Source: Lewinella sp. IMCC34191 (GTDB taxonomy: Bacteria > Bacteroidota > Bacteroidia > Chitinophagales > Saprospiraceae). Taken from it: 64,000 nucleotides of DNA. The notes beneath the pieces are model-generated. The model worked only from the letters and a program-made list of their open reading frames with translations, was not told the origin of the DNA and made no database searches. The position numbers and the translations under genes are program-made. Below, piece after piece: positions 28,190 through 36,178 of this stretch (within the stretch, counting starts at the first letter, position 1; each line of letters starts with the position of its first letter). The stretch lies in contig NZ_QNQZ01000015.1 in the NCBI RefSeq assembly GCF_003390935.1, positions 29,139-93,138 of the forward strand, given 5' to 3'.

Positions 28190-29368
28190 ATGGTCCTCCT
28201 TCTCATTTTTGCGCTTTTTGCTATCGCCTTCAGTTTCCTCTGTTCGATCTTCGAGGCGGTACTACTTTCTATCACCCCTAGCTACGTTCAGATTAAAGTC
28301 GAGGAAGGGGGCCGGACGGGCGAACTACTGCAGCGGTTTAAGCGGGAGATCAACGAGCCGCTTACCGCTATCCTTTCCCTGAATACCGTCGCTCACACCG
28401 TAGGTGCCATTCTAGTAGGTGCTCAGACCGGCGCTGCTTTTGGAGAAGGGGGGTTTGAACTTCCCCTCATCGGCGCTACCGTGTCGTACGAAGTACTGGT
28501 CAGTGTCGTGATGACGATCGCGATCCTCATTTTCTCCGAAATCATTCCGAAGAACCTGGGTGCGACCTACTGGAAATCACTCGCACCCTTCACCGTGAAA
28601 TCCCTGGACATCATGGTGAAGATTTTTAAAGTGCTTGGCGTAGTCTGGATCTCTAACAAAATTAACGTACTCATGGGTGGGGGAGACGCCCACTCGACGG
28701 CACTGACTCGTGTTGAATTTGCCATGATGGCTGAAGCCCAGACCAGGGAGGGGCAGCTTAAGGAGGAAGAGGGCAGAATTCTGCGCAACTTGCTGGAATT
28801 CGAATCCCTCACCGTACACGATGTAATGACGCCCCGCACGGTGGTGGTCGGAGCCTGGTCCAAATTGACCATTCGCGAATTTTACGAAAAATTCGACTCC
28901 AGCCCCTTCAGCCGTTATCCCATTTTCGGCGAAACCCGCGATCAGGTATTGGGATACGTACTCAAGGATATGGTCTACAAGGCGATCATAGAAAAGCGGG
29001 ACGATGAGCCCGTTCTTGAACTAGTCCGGGATTTGCTTACCGTTCCCCAGGATACCTCCATTCACCAGCTGATCAACCTCATGCTGGAGCGTCGCCAGCC
29101 CGTGGCGTTAGTCGTTGACGAATTCGGCGGAATGGAAGGGCTAGTCACCATGGAGGACGCGATGGAAACGCTGCTGGGCCTGGAAATCATGGACGAGATG
29201 GACAGCACCCAGGATATGCAACGGTTGGCACGCGAGCGCTGGAAAGCCCGTGCCCGGGCGATGGGACTGGATATTCCCGAGCAGCAACAGGATGGCCTCT
29301 CGGACGGCGCTAAAGCAAGCGATACGCCTAAGACCGGGGGATCGCAGCCCGTAAACCAAGCTCAATAA
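28190..29368 (+). CDS. CNNM/DUF21 and CBS-domain membrane protein (hemolysin family)
   Basis: A protein of 392 residues. The N-terminal CNNM (DUF21) transmembrane domain with about four segments covers 1-180 (FSFLCSIFEAVLLSITPSYVQ, IFSEIIPKNLGATYWKS). A CBS pair follows at about 205-330 (VHDVMTPRTVVVGAWSKLTIREF, LVVDEFGGMEGLVTMEDAMETLLG). Homologues are linked to magnesium or cobalt efflux; the old hemolysin label is misleading. The C-terminal CorC/HlyC domain is missing, replaced by a short polar tail. Its last 41 bases overlap the convergent phosphodiesterase gene. Confidence 0.85.
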   Translation: MVLLLIFALFAIAFSFLCSIFEAVLLSITPSYVQIKVEEGGRTGELLQRFKREINEPLTAILSLNTVAHTVGAILVGAQTGAAFGEGGFELPLIGATVSYEVLVSVVMTIAILIFSEIIPKNLGATYWKSLAPFTVKSLDIMVKIFKVLGVVWISNKINVLMGGGDAHSTALTRVEFAMMAEAQTREGQLKEEEGRILRNLLEFESLTVHDVMTPRTVVVGAWSKLTIREFYEKFDSSPFSRYPIFGETRDQVLGYVLKDMVYKAIIEKRDDEPVLELVRDLLTVPQDTSIHQLINLMLERRQPVALVVDEFGGMEGLVTMEDAMETLLGLEIMDEMDSTQDMQRLARERWKARARAMGLDIPEQQQDGLSDGAKASDTPKTGGSQPVNQAQ

Positions 29369-29837
29369 CTTCCGGCCGGATTACTATTCCCCCTTCAATA
29401 CGGAAACGTAAGGCCGTACGCATTTGATGAAAGCCGTGGCGACCGCAGGCGCCGGGGTTCATATGCAGCACCCCTAATTTTTTATCCATCATCACTTTGA
29501 GGATGTGGCTATGGCCGCATATATAAAGATCCGGCTTTTGCTCCCGCAATACGTCTCTTACCCTGGCCGTGTACCGACCCGGGTAACCGCCGATGTGTGT
29601 CATAAATACGCGTAAACCGGACACCGTGAAATCCTGATTGAGAGGTAGGCGCCCACGGATTTCGGTGTCATCAATATTACCATACACTGCCCGCACCGGT
29701 TTGAACGCCTCAAGCTGGTCCAGTACCGCGGGATCGCCGATATCACCGGCGTGCCACAGTTCGTCGCAGGACTCAAAGTGCTTTAACAGGTCAGGGTCCA
29801 GGTAGGAGTGGGTATCGGAAAGAAGGCCAATCTGCAT
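29328..29837 (-). CDS. YfcE/MJ0936-type metallophosphoesterase
   Basis: A protein of 169 residues. All calcineurin-like metal motifs are present: LLSDTHSYLD, WHAGDIGD, VYGNIDD, MTHIGGYPG and CGHSH. These small enzymes hydrolyse phosphodiesters in vitro; the natural substrate is not known. Size is normal. It is convergent with the CNNM gene and their 3' ends overlap by 41 bases. Confidence 0.88.
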   Translation of the reverse strand: MQIGLLSDTHSYLDPDLLKHFESCDELWHAGDIGDPAVLDQLEAFKPVRAVYGNIDDTEIRGRLPLNQDFTVSGLRVFMTHIGGYPGRYTARVRDVLREQKPDLYICGHSHILKVMMDKKLGVLHMNPGACGRHGFHQMRTALRFRIEGGIVIRPEVIELGLRAAIPRS

Positions 29838-30039
29838 TATTCGGAATTCTTAGGCGGTATTTGCCAATGTTCAGGTTGCCGGCTACCGTCAGCTCAATAA
29901 TCGGGACGGCGAATCTACCTTCATTGCCCTACGCGGCCTCGGAAGTGGAGAATATGAAATCGGTAGCGAAATAACCCAGAAACCACGATAAGTCAACGAG
30001 GCAAAAAATAACAAAACGATCCAACGGGGCTGACCTGGA

Positions 30040-31605
30040 TCATCTGATCGAAGCTGGATAAACCCCAATGATAATGTGCCCTCCCGGGGCCATTTCCACG
30101 ATTGGGTAAGCGAAGATGTCTTCCCGGGCCAGGGCTTGCTCCCGGTGTGTGGGATAGTAAAATTCAGTGGCAAAATAATCCGCTTCGTGCCACTTATCGA
30201 CTTCCCTATACTTCACCCGTGTCTCCGGAGGTAATGCGCGCAAGTTCGTCATGCAGGCCCACCCGTGACATTTTACGTTGCGGTATTCCCCCTCCGGAAT
30301 ATCGCGCCCGATCATCTCGAACGCCCTGCGGTAGCTAACACCCCAGTAATCGAGTTCGTACTGGTCGAGTAAACTCGGGCCGTTCCACACCGACTGATTA
30401 AAGTAGACCTGCTGGTGTGGGTGTATACGCACCATCGTGAAAAACGTAAGCGCGATACCGCCACCGAGCACCACCGCAGTAATGCGTGGCTTCCATTCGT
30501 ACGCCTGATGCAATCCAACCATGGCGATATACAAGAGGCCCGGATATATAAAGTAAAGATGCCGCCAGCCCTGGTATAAGCGGGCTTGCAGAATCAGGGC
30601 GGCCAGTAAAGGGGCCAGGGTCAGGCCGAGCATTAGTAGGTCGGTCCGTCCCGCGGGATTATTGTAGAGCTGCAGTCGACGAAGCGATTGCCACAGCCCC
30701 ACGATTACCACGACCAAACCAATCGCCATAAACAGGAGATAAGCAATCGGCGTAGTTAGCCCGATCCAGGTGGGAAGGTAATACCAGGGTATAGTGCCTG
30801 GGTTAAGGGTTTCACCCATGAATAGCACCATGCCGTCCCAGTGGTAGTCCGCAACATTGGTTACCGATCGCAAGAGTCCATCTCCCTGATCCATGTATAT
30901 GTGCGGGTTCCAGAGCGCGCCTATGGGGAGTGCTATCACGAAATAGGTCAGCAGTTGTCCTGATTTATGGCGAAGCGCTGGGGCAGTAAAGGCGTCGTAA
31001 GCAACCAAGACCACCGTGGCCATCGGAACCAGAATGCTGGCCTGACGACTACCCAGAAGAATACCCGTGGCCAGCGCGTGCAGCAGCAAACTCCCCCGCG
31101 TACGTAGCTTCAAGTAGCGAACGAGGGTAAAGGTAGCGACCGTGTAGAGGGACAGCATCACGACGTCCTTGGGGTCGAAGAAGGCGTGGGCGAACATGCG
31201 CGGACTCAAGACGAGCATCATCGCTCCGACCAGGGGATACCATTGTCTATCCGGCCAGCGATAGCGTAGCAGGCGGTGAAAGGCAATGACCGCGGTGAAA
31301 AACAGTAGAAATTGCAGGATGTGCCGCAGTCGGAAATAGGTGAACTGACTTCCATCAAGTCCGAGGACGATCTCCGTCAAGAGTGAAGTCGCGGGGAAGA
31401 ACATCCCGTAGGCAGGCATGGCTCGATATAACCTCTCCAAACGAGGTGCTTCGAGATCAAATAAGTCCGCCCAGTAGGTTAGCATCACCCGTCCGTGATC
31501 GCGTTGCAGCGCCTCGTCCATGCTTACCCCGTAGTCGTCGAGGATGAATAAACCGATGACCAGAAAAGCTAAGAAGAATAGCGCGGTAGTCACTCGGCGG
31601 ATCAC
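30040..31605 (-). CDS. GT-C type membrane glycosyltransferase (family 39-like)
   Basis: A protein of 521 residues with about ten hydrophobic segments. The acidic pair in the first outer loop, SMDE (Asp30, Glu31), and the segment SPRMFAHAFFDPKDVVMLSLYTV match GT-C glycosyltransferases such as ArnT/PMT-like enzymes, which use lipid-linked sugars at the outer face of the inner membrane. A soluble C-terminal domain of about 120 residues follows. Acceptor unknown. It lies 14 bases after the flavin reductase stop. Confidence 0.65.
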   Translation of the reverse strand: MIRRVTTALFFLAFLVIGLFILDDYGVSMDEALQRDHGRVMLTYWADLFDLEAPRLERLYRAMPAYGMFFPATSLLTEIVLGLDGSQFTYFRLRHILQFLLFFTAVIAFHRLLRYRWPDRQWYPLVGAMMLVLSPRMFAHAFFDPKDVVMLSLYTVATFTLVRYLKLRTRGSLLLHALATGILLGSRQASILVPMATVVLVAYDAFTAPALRHKSGQLLTYFVIALPIGALWNPHIYMDQGDGLLRSVTNVADYHWDGMVLFMGETLNPGTIPWYYLPTWIGLTTPIAYLLFMAIGLVVVIVGLWQSLRRLQLYNNPAGRTDLLMLGLTLAPLLAALILQARLYQGWRHLYFIYPGLLYIAMVGLHQAYEWKPRITAVVLGGGIALTFFTMVRIHPHQQVYFNQSVWNGPSLLDQYELDYWGVSYRRAFEMIGRDIPEGEYRNVKCHGWACMTNLRALPPETRVKYREVDKWHEADYFATEFYYPTHREQALAREDIFAYPIVEMAPGGHIIIGVYPASIR

Positions 31606-31619
31606 GGTGTACGATTGAG

Positions 31620-32120
31620 TTAGCTCAGTAAATCGAGGGCTGCTGCCAGCAAAGATCGGCTTTCCCCCTCTTCCAAGTCCCCATTTTCCGCAAATTTCAG
31701 GTCAGCTTGTGCTAGAGGAACGTTGGCCGGAATGCGGGCATGTAGTGCTTGTAGCGACCATAGTAGCGACTGCATAACGTGCTCACCGCGGGGAAGGGTA
31801 GGGGGAAAAGTTATGGGTAGCACCATTTTTCCATCGGCCTCTCCGGAGGTCGCCAGCCAATCGAGCGCGTTTTTTAGCACTCCGGGAAGGTTGTCCAGGT
31901 AGGCAGGCGTACTAATAATTATAGCCCGGGCTTGCCGCCACTGTTGCCGCCACGTCAGGACCATCTCCGGCCAAGGAGACCGATCGAGATCCGGTTGATA
32001 GACGGGAAGTTGGGCGGGGTTGATCGACCGGATCAGACGCACCGGTGTCAAATTCGCGCAGGCGGACAGTAATAGACTGTTCTGGCTATCCGGTTGGGGA
32101 GAACCCGAAACCGTTAGAAT
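31620..32120 (-). CDS. NADPH-dependent FMN reductase, probable ATT start
   Basis: A flavodoxin-fold reductase. The phosphate-binding loop SGSPQPDSQN lies in frame upstream of the first normal start codon (TTG at 32051), and downstream come AIIISTPAYLDNLPGVLKNALDWL and the LPITFPPTLPRG segment typical of the family. Starting at TTG would delete the FMN-binding loop and give 143 residues. ATT at 32120 gives 166 residues and the normal family beginning (ILTVSGSP). No ATG, GTG or CTG start lies between the upstream stop and this point. A second ATT at 32138 is also possible. It reduces flavins or quinones with NAD(P)H. Confidence 0.65.
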   Translation of the reverse strand: MLTVSGSPQPDSQNSLLLSACANLTPVRLIRSINPAQLPVYQPDLDRSPWPEMVLTWRQQWRQARAIIISTPAYLDNLPGVLKNALDWLATSGEADGKMVLPITFPPTLPRGEHVMQSLLWSLQALHARIPANVPLAQADLKFAENGDLEEGESRSLLAAALDLLS

Positions 32121-32137
32121 ATAGGGGAGGGGAGGAA

Positions 32138-32494
32138 TTAGTCTTCCTCTTCGTCGGACTCGTCGTCCTCTGCTAATTCATCGAGGTCGATGTCGGCTTC
32201 CTCGATTTCATCGTCGTACTTATCACCGTACTCTTCGCGGGCTTCGTCGGTCAGCATGCCGTCGTCATCGTAATCATCATCGTCTTCGATGATCAGCTGA
32301 GCTTCGGACTTCGTCATCCGAATCAGGTAATACTTCTCCGTCGTTTCGAAGGGGAGGGCACTTGCAATCTTGCCGTTCACGTCGGTGAAGCGGATCAGGT
32401 TACGCTCGAAGCCGTTGGGATAATTCAGCTTTATCTGCTCAAGCAGCTCATCGTCGAGCTTGTCGTAATTCTTGATGACACGGGGCTTGCTCAT
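32138..32494 (-). CDS. Small acidic conserved-type protein
   Basis: A protein of 118 residues: a folded N-terminal part (KPRVIKNYDKLDDELLEQIKLNYPNGFERNLIRF...KYYLIRMT) and a very acidic tail, with runs of Asp and Glu to the end. The form matches a short protein family widespread in Bacteroidota with no known function. The acidic tail suggests binding to basic partners, which is only an inference. It lies upstream of the flavin reductase on the same strand; the two stop/start regions almost touch. Confidence 0.65.
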   Translation of the reverse strand: MSKPRVIKNYDKLDDELLEQIKLNYPNGFERNLIRFTDVNGKIASALPFETTEKYYLIRMTKSEAQLIIEDDDDYDDDGMLTDEAREEYGDKYDDEIEEADIDLDELAEDDESDEEED

Positions 32495-32528
32495 ATCAGG
32501 GGATAGGTCGTTCGGTGGTTTATGGAAC

Positions 32529-32554
32529 GGGGCGCGAATGAAATTTCGCGCCCC
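32529..32554 (-). terminator. Hairpin downstream of the aldolase gene
   Basis: Ten-base arms GGGGCGCGAA (32529-32538) and TTCGCGCCCC (32545-32554) with a 6-base loop. It lies just after the aldolase stop on the minus strand. A T-run is missing, so it may be a weak or Rho-assisted terminator. Confidence 0.55.
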
Positions 32555-32568
32555 GCCATGAAAGTTAA

Positions 32569-33234
32569 TTATTTGGCTACGCTCAGCGATTGCTTGTGGT
32601 CGGCAAGGAATTTTTCCAGTCCGCTATCGGTGAGCGGGTGCTTAAACAAGCTGTCGAAGCTGCTCAGCGGGCAAGTTACTACATCGGCACCGGCTTTAGC
32701 GGCTTCGACGATGTGCTTACCGCTGCGGATAGAGGCGGCGAGAATCTGGGTTTCGAAGCCCTGGATCGCGTAAATCTCGGCGATATCCGAGATGAGGGTC
32801 ATGCCTTCCCAGCCAATATCGTCGATACGACCGATGAATGGGCTGACGTAGGTAGCACCGGCTTTGGCAGCCAGTATGGCCTGGCCCGCACTGAAGACCA
32901 GGGTACAGTTGGTGCGGATACCGTTTTCGGTACACCAGGCCAGGGCCTTGACACCTTCGCGGATCATCGGGATCTTGACTACGATATTGTCGGCAATCTT
33001 GACCAGCTCGCTGGCCTCGCGCTTCATGCCTTCCAGGTCGGTGCTGATGACTTCTGCACTGACGTCGCCATCGGTGATCTTGCAGATTTCAGCGTAATGG
33101 TTACGTACGTTCTCTTCCCCGCTGATGCTTTCTTTAGCCATCAGGCTGGGGTTGGTGGTTACGCCATCAAGGATGCCGAGGCTTTCGGCTTCGCGGATGT
33201 CATCGAGGTTGGCGGTGTCTATGAAGAATTTCAT
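32569..33234 (-). CDS. fsa: Fructose-6-phosphate aldolase / transaldolase-like
   Basis: 221 residues from MKFFIDTANLDDI, the standard start; upstream in-frame codons to 33345 are not family-like. The Schiff-base lysine lies in NIVVKIPMIREG, with DGVTTNPSLMAKE and TYVSPFIGRIDDIG also diagnostic of the short transaldolase/FSA group. It cleaves or forms fructose 6-phosphate, or acts as a transaldolase; the two activities cannot be separated here. It follows the 120-base rpsP promoter region divergently. Confidence 0.9.
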   Translation of the reverse strand: MKFFIDTANLDDIREAESLGILDGVTTNPSLMAKESISGEENVRNHYAEICKITDGDVSAEVISTDLEGMKREASELVKIADNIVVKIPMIREGVKALAWCTENGIRTNCTLVFSAGQAILAAKAGATYVSPFIGRIDDIGWEGMTLISDIAEIYAIQGFETQILAASIRSGKHIVEAAKAGADVVTCPLSSFDSLFKHPLTDSGLEKFLADHKQSLSVAK

Positions 33235-33359
33235 AAGTAGGTGATTTGTGTCTTTAATTGGGGCTAACATACCACCGCCCGGGATGTTTCCCAGCATTCT
33301 GGCTAATATCCGGCCATCTTCGGGCGATATTTTCGTCCCGATCACTTTTCCGATGAGTA

Positions 33360-33394
33360 TTGTTAGTGTAAGTCGACCAATATGCGTACCTTTG
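33360..33394 (+). promoter_or_regulatory. Possible promoter of rpsP
   Basis: TACCTTTG (33387-33394) fits the TAnnTTTG -7 box. A TTG (33360-33362) lies 24 bases upstream, which is longer than usual, so the -33 assignment is uncertain. The leader to the ATG at 33465 would be about 65 bases. Confidence 0.4.
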
Positions 33395-33464
33395 CGGCCG
33401 GCAAACCGGCTGCCCCCTGGCGGGAGTAGGCCGGTCTTCTATAACAAAAGGACAATACGTCACC

Positions 33465-34151
33465 ATGCCAGTTAAAATTCGCCTCCAGCGCCGGGGCCGC
33501 CGCAAGCGCCCATTCTACCATATCGTCATCGCGGACGCCCGTGCCCCCCGCGACGGTAAGTTTATCGAAAAGATCGGTACCTACAACCCGATGACCGTTC
33601 CCGCTACGATCGAGCTGGACCGCACCGCAGCCTACGACTGGCTGATGAAGGGAGCGCAGCCCACAGACACCGTTCGGGCCATCCTGCGTTTCAAAGGAGT
33701 TCTTTACCGTAAGCACCTGATGCGCGGAGTGGAGAAGGGCGCCCTGACCCAGGAAGAGGCCGACCAGAAGTTCCAGGAGTGGATCGATTCCAAGGAAGGA
33801 ACCGTCGCCGAGCGTCGCGCCGCCCAGGAAAAGAAGGAGGCCGAATTCCGCGCCTCCGTATCCGGTACGCCTCCCCCCGAGCCTGAGCCCGAAGCCGCTC
33901 CCGCTGAAGAAACCGAGGCTACCGATTCTGCCGAAAGCGAAGAGACCGCCAAGCCCAGCGCCACCGCCGAGCTTGATGCCGCACTCGCTGAAGGGGCCGG
34001 ATCAACCGAAGAAAGCCGTAAGGAAGCTGCTGACGTAGCCGGCGAGGCCAAGGCCGAAGCTGACGCCGCGGAAGCTGCCGGTGAAGCCCTCGAAGAAGCC
34101 AACGAAGGTGAAGGTGATGCCGCCACCGGTAACATCGACAAGGAAGTCTAA
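33465..34151 (+). CDS. rpsP: 30S ribosomal protein S16 with long acidic extension
   Basis: The first 85 residues are S16 ([41 protein letters not shown] in order, then [19 protein letters not shown]). A helical, basic/acidic linker and an Ala/Glu-rich tail extend it to 228 residues. S16 in E. coli has 82, and Bacteroidota homologues usually carry a shorter extension. The core binds 16S rRNA during 30S assembly. A strong terminator follows. rimM and trmD are not adjacent. Confidence 0.93.
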   Translation: MPVKIRLQRRGRRKRPFYHIVIADARAPRDGKFIEKIGTYNPMTVPATIELDRTAAYDWLMKGAQPTDTVRAILRFKGVLYRKHLMRGVEKGALTQEEADQKFQEWIDSKEGTVAERRAAQEKKEAEFRASVSGTPPPEPEPEAAPAEETEATDSAESEETAKPSATAELDAALAEGAGSTEESRKEAADVAGEAKAEADAAEAAGEALEEANEGEGDAATGNIDKEV

Positions 34152-34173
34152 TCAACAGCACTTCCCATGCCGG

Positions 34174-34206
34174 AAGCCCCATCAGCTCACCGCTGATGGG
34201 GCTTCT
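34174..34206. terminator. Bidirectional terminator hairpin
   Basis: Fourteen-base perfect arms, GAAGCCCCATCAGC and its complement, around the 5-base loop TCACC. It lies between the convergent rpsP and class IV aminotransferase genes, 23 bases after the rpsP stop. TGCTTTA follows on the plus strand. Confidence 0.8.
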
Positions 34207-34209
34207 GCT

Positions 34210-35043
34210 TTATACGTATTCCCGCCAGGCCGCCATCAGTTGGCGGGTCACCGGCCCGGGCGATCCGTAGTCGCGCGTGGCGAAGCGGTCTCCTCCCAAC
34301 ACTTTCGTGATCGGCATGGCTCCCTTCACCGAACTGCATATAATAGCCTCGTCGGCTTCCAGCAGGTCCGTTACCGAAACCGATCCTTCCTGCGTAGCAA
34401 TACCGAGGCTTGCCGCCACGCGTAACAGATGCTTGCGCGTAATGCCGAGCAGGACGTTTTCCCCGGGCGTCATTAATACTCCATCGCGGACGATAAAGAA
34501 ATTGGACCGGTCGCTTTCCCGTACGTGGTCATCGCGGTCGACATAAAGTGGATACTGGGCACCAACTTTCTTAAGCGTCGGTTGCAGTCGAATTCCTTCG
34601 ATGTAATCGATCGACTTCACTTGTGGAAGCTGTCTTTCGTAGACGTGCAACAGGGCGGTGCAGCCCTTTTGATAGAAATGGGGAGCGGGTGCTGAAAAGG
34701 CATAGGGTAGCGCCAGTAAATTCGGTGCCTGGGGGGTGTATCCGTCTTCCGCGTAGCCTCCCGTGAGGACGAATCGAATCCCGCCATCTCCTACGGTGTT
34801 ACGGCCGATTAGCTCGCGGACGATCTCTTCCAATTCCCGATCGGAGAGATCGAGGGGAAGCCGGAGTCCATCAGCGCTTCGGCGAAAACGAGCCAGGTGA
34901 TCGCTAATGAAGCGGGGCTCCCCCCCTTCGTATCGGAAGTAATCGAAGACGCCATATCCACGGAGGATAGACAGGTCGGAGACGTGCAAGGCCGCCTTCT
35001 CGCGGCTTGTATAGACTCCATTGAAGTAGACGGTATCAAGCAT
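34210..35043 (-). CDS. Class IV PLP aminotransferase (BCAT/ADC lyase/D-amino acid type)
   Basis: A protein of 277 residues with fold-type IV motifs: FNGVYTSREKAALHVSDLSILRGYGVFDYFR at the start, a PLP lysine in QVKSIDYIEG, and TPGENVLLGITR near residue 190. Branched-chain aminotransferase, aminodeoxychorismate lyase and D-amino acid aminotransferase share these. The sequence does not decide among them. Its ATG overlaps the dapF 3' end by 8 bases, so it follows dapF in an operon. Confidence 0.8.
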   Translation of the reverse strand: MLDTVYFNGVYTSREKAALHVSDLSILRGYGVFDYFRYEGGEPRFISDHLARFRRSADGLRLPLDLSDRELEEIVRELIGRNTVGDGGIRFVLTGGYAEDGYTPQAPNLLALPYAFSAPAPHFYQKGCTALLHVYERQLPQVKSIDYIEGIRLQPTLKKVGAQYPLYVDRDDHVRESDRSNFFIVRDGVLMTPGENVLLGITRKHLLRVAASLGIATQEGSVSVTDLLEADEAIICSSVKGAMPITKVLGGDRFATRDYGSPGPVTRQLMAAWREYV

Positions 35044-35839
35044 CCGCTAAAGGTAGCGTTCCGCTGAAAACAAAGGTAGCGGGTCCGATCAGCCGGATAT
35101 GCTGAAAGGTCGACCCGACGCGTTCCCCGGTTACCGCCAGTTCCCCTCCACGCGCCCGTACGCCGAGGTGGAATTTTCCGGAGCCCCGTGGCTCTCGCCG
35201 GTATAGTTCGCCGATGGCCGCGGCCGTCACGCCCGTCCCGCAGGCAAGGGTTTCGTCTTCCACCCCCCGTTCATACGTTCCGATGCGCAGGCCTTCCGCG
35301 TCGGCTTCGACGAAATTGACGTTGATACCGTTGGTGGCAAAGGGGGGCGAACGGCGTATGCTCCGACCGGAGGTGGGCACATCTATCTCATCCAGGTTCG
35401 GAACGAAGCGCAGGTAGTGGGGAGAGCCGGTATCCAGGATCAGGTCTTCGCCGATACGTTCGATGGTATTGACATCCTGCATGCCAAGCGCCACGGTACC
35501 GTTCTCCAGGATGGTGGCATCGTGGGGCCCGTCGATCGCTAGAAAACGGTAAGTCGTGCGTTCGATGCCGCGCTCGCGGGCAAAGCGGACGATGCAGCGT
35601 CCACCGTTTCCGCACATGGTGCTCTCCCGGCCATCGGAGTTATAGTAGATCATCCGAAAATCGAACTCGCCATCGCCGGGCGCCAACAGCATCAGGCCAT
35701 CGGCACCTACGCCGAAGCGCCGGTCGCAAATGCGCGCGATGTCCGCCTGGGTAAGGCGCGGGAGGAGCAGTCGCTCCCGGTCGTCGCAGATCACGAAATC
35801 GTTTCCCGCGCCCTGGTACTTAGAAAATTCAATGACCAT
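35036..35839 (-). CDS. dapF: Diaminopimelate epimerase
   Basis: A protein of 267 residues. The two catalytic cysteines lie in STMCGNGGRC and ETLACGTGVTAAA. N-terminal KYQGAGNDFVICDD and GVGADGLML are also diagnostic. It converts LL- to meso-diaminopimelate for peptidoglycan and lysine. It stands between a small membrane protein gene (next base upstream) and the class IV aminotransferase, so all three probably form one unit. Confidence 0.95.
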   Translation of the reverse strand: MVIEFSKYQGAGNDFVICDDRERLLLPRLTQADIARICDRRFGVGADGLMLLAPGDGEFDFRMIYYNSDGRESTMCGNGGRCIVRFARERGIERTTYRFLAIDGPHDATILENGTVALGMQDVNTIERIGEDLILDTGSPHYLRFVPNLDEIDVPTSGRSIRRSPPFATNGINVNFVEADAEGLRIGTYERGVEDETLACGTGVTAAAIGELYRREPRGSGKFHLGVRARGGELAVTGERVGSTFQHIRLIGPATFVFSGTLPLADA

Positions 35840-36178
35840 CTAATTGTCGCGTTGCTGATGAAGGGTATCGGCGGCGGCCCGTTCGCGTTCTGCTTTTTCC
35901 TGGTAGTACCCGCGCGATTCCGGTTGTTCCAGGGGATCGTCGAACCCAACGGGAACGTCCATCGTGTAGTGGCGGTAGGCGGCCAGTGCCGCTAGAAACA
36001 GGATTATCACCAGCCCGATAAGGGAGATGCGCCAGCCAAATATGTTGCCGGAGGAGGAGTCGGAGGAATTGTCGTATGGAGAGAACACGTCGTAAAGGTA
36101 GGTCAGAAAGGAGGTAACAATGGTAGGCCGCCGAGCGTTGTGAGTCCGTATGGCAACACGCTGGGTAATCCTTGTCAT
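35840..36178 (-). CDS. Single-pass membrane protein, start uncertain
   Basis: One transmembrane segment (WRISLIGLVIILFLAALAAY) with a Ser-rich N-terminal side and a charged C-terminal side (YYQEKAERERAAADTLHQQ). No family recognised. The ATG at 36178 gives 112 residues but overlaps the divergent htrA-like gene by 29 bases. An in-frame ATT at 36121 (encoding I-V-T-S-F-L) would avoid the overlap and give 93 residues. It ends next to the dapF start. Confidence 0.5.
   Translation of the reverse strand: MTRITQRVAIRTHNARRPTIVTSFLTYLYDVFSPYDNSSDSSSGNIFGWRISLIGLVIILFLAALAAYRHYTMDVPVGFDDPLEQPESRGYYQEKAERERAAADTLHQQRDN

Noticed and set aside
29889..30173. A 94-codon minus-strand frame overlapping the 3' end of the GT-C gene
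   Set aside because: More than 130 bases overlap a gene in another frame, and the remaining part has no family or promoter support.
32569..33345. Longer start for the fructose-6-phosphate aldolase gene
   Set aside because: Family members begin at MKFFIDTAN; the extra 37 residues have no family similarity and run into the promoter region of rpsP.
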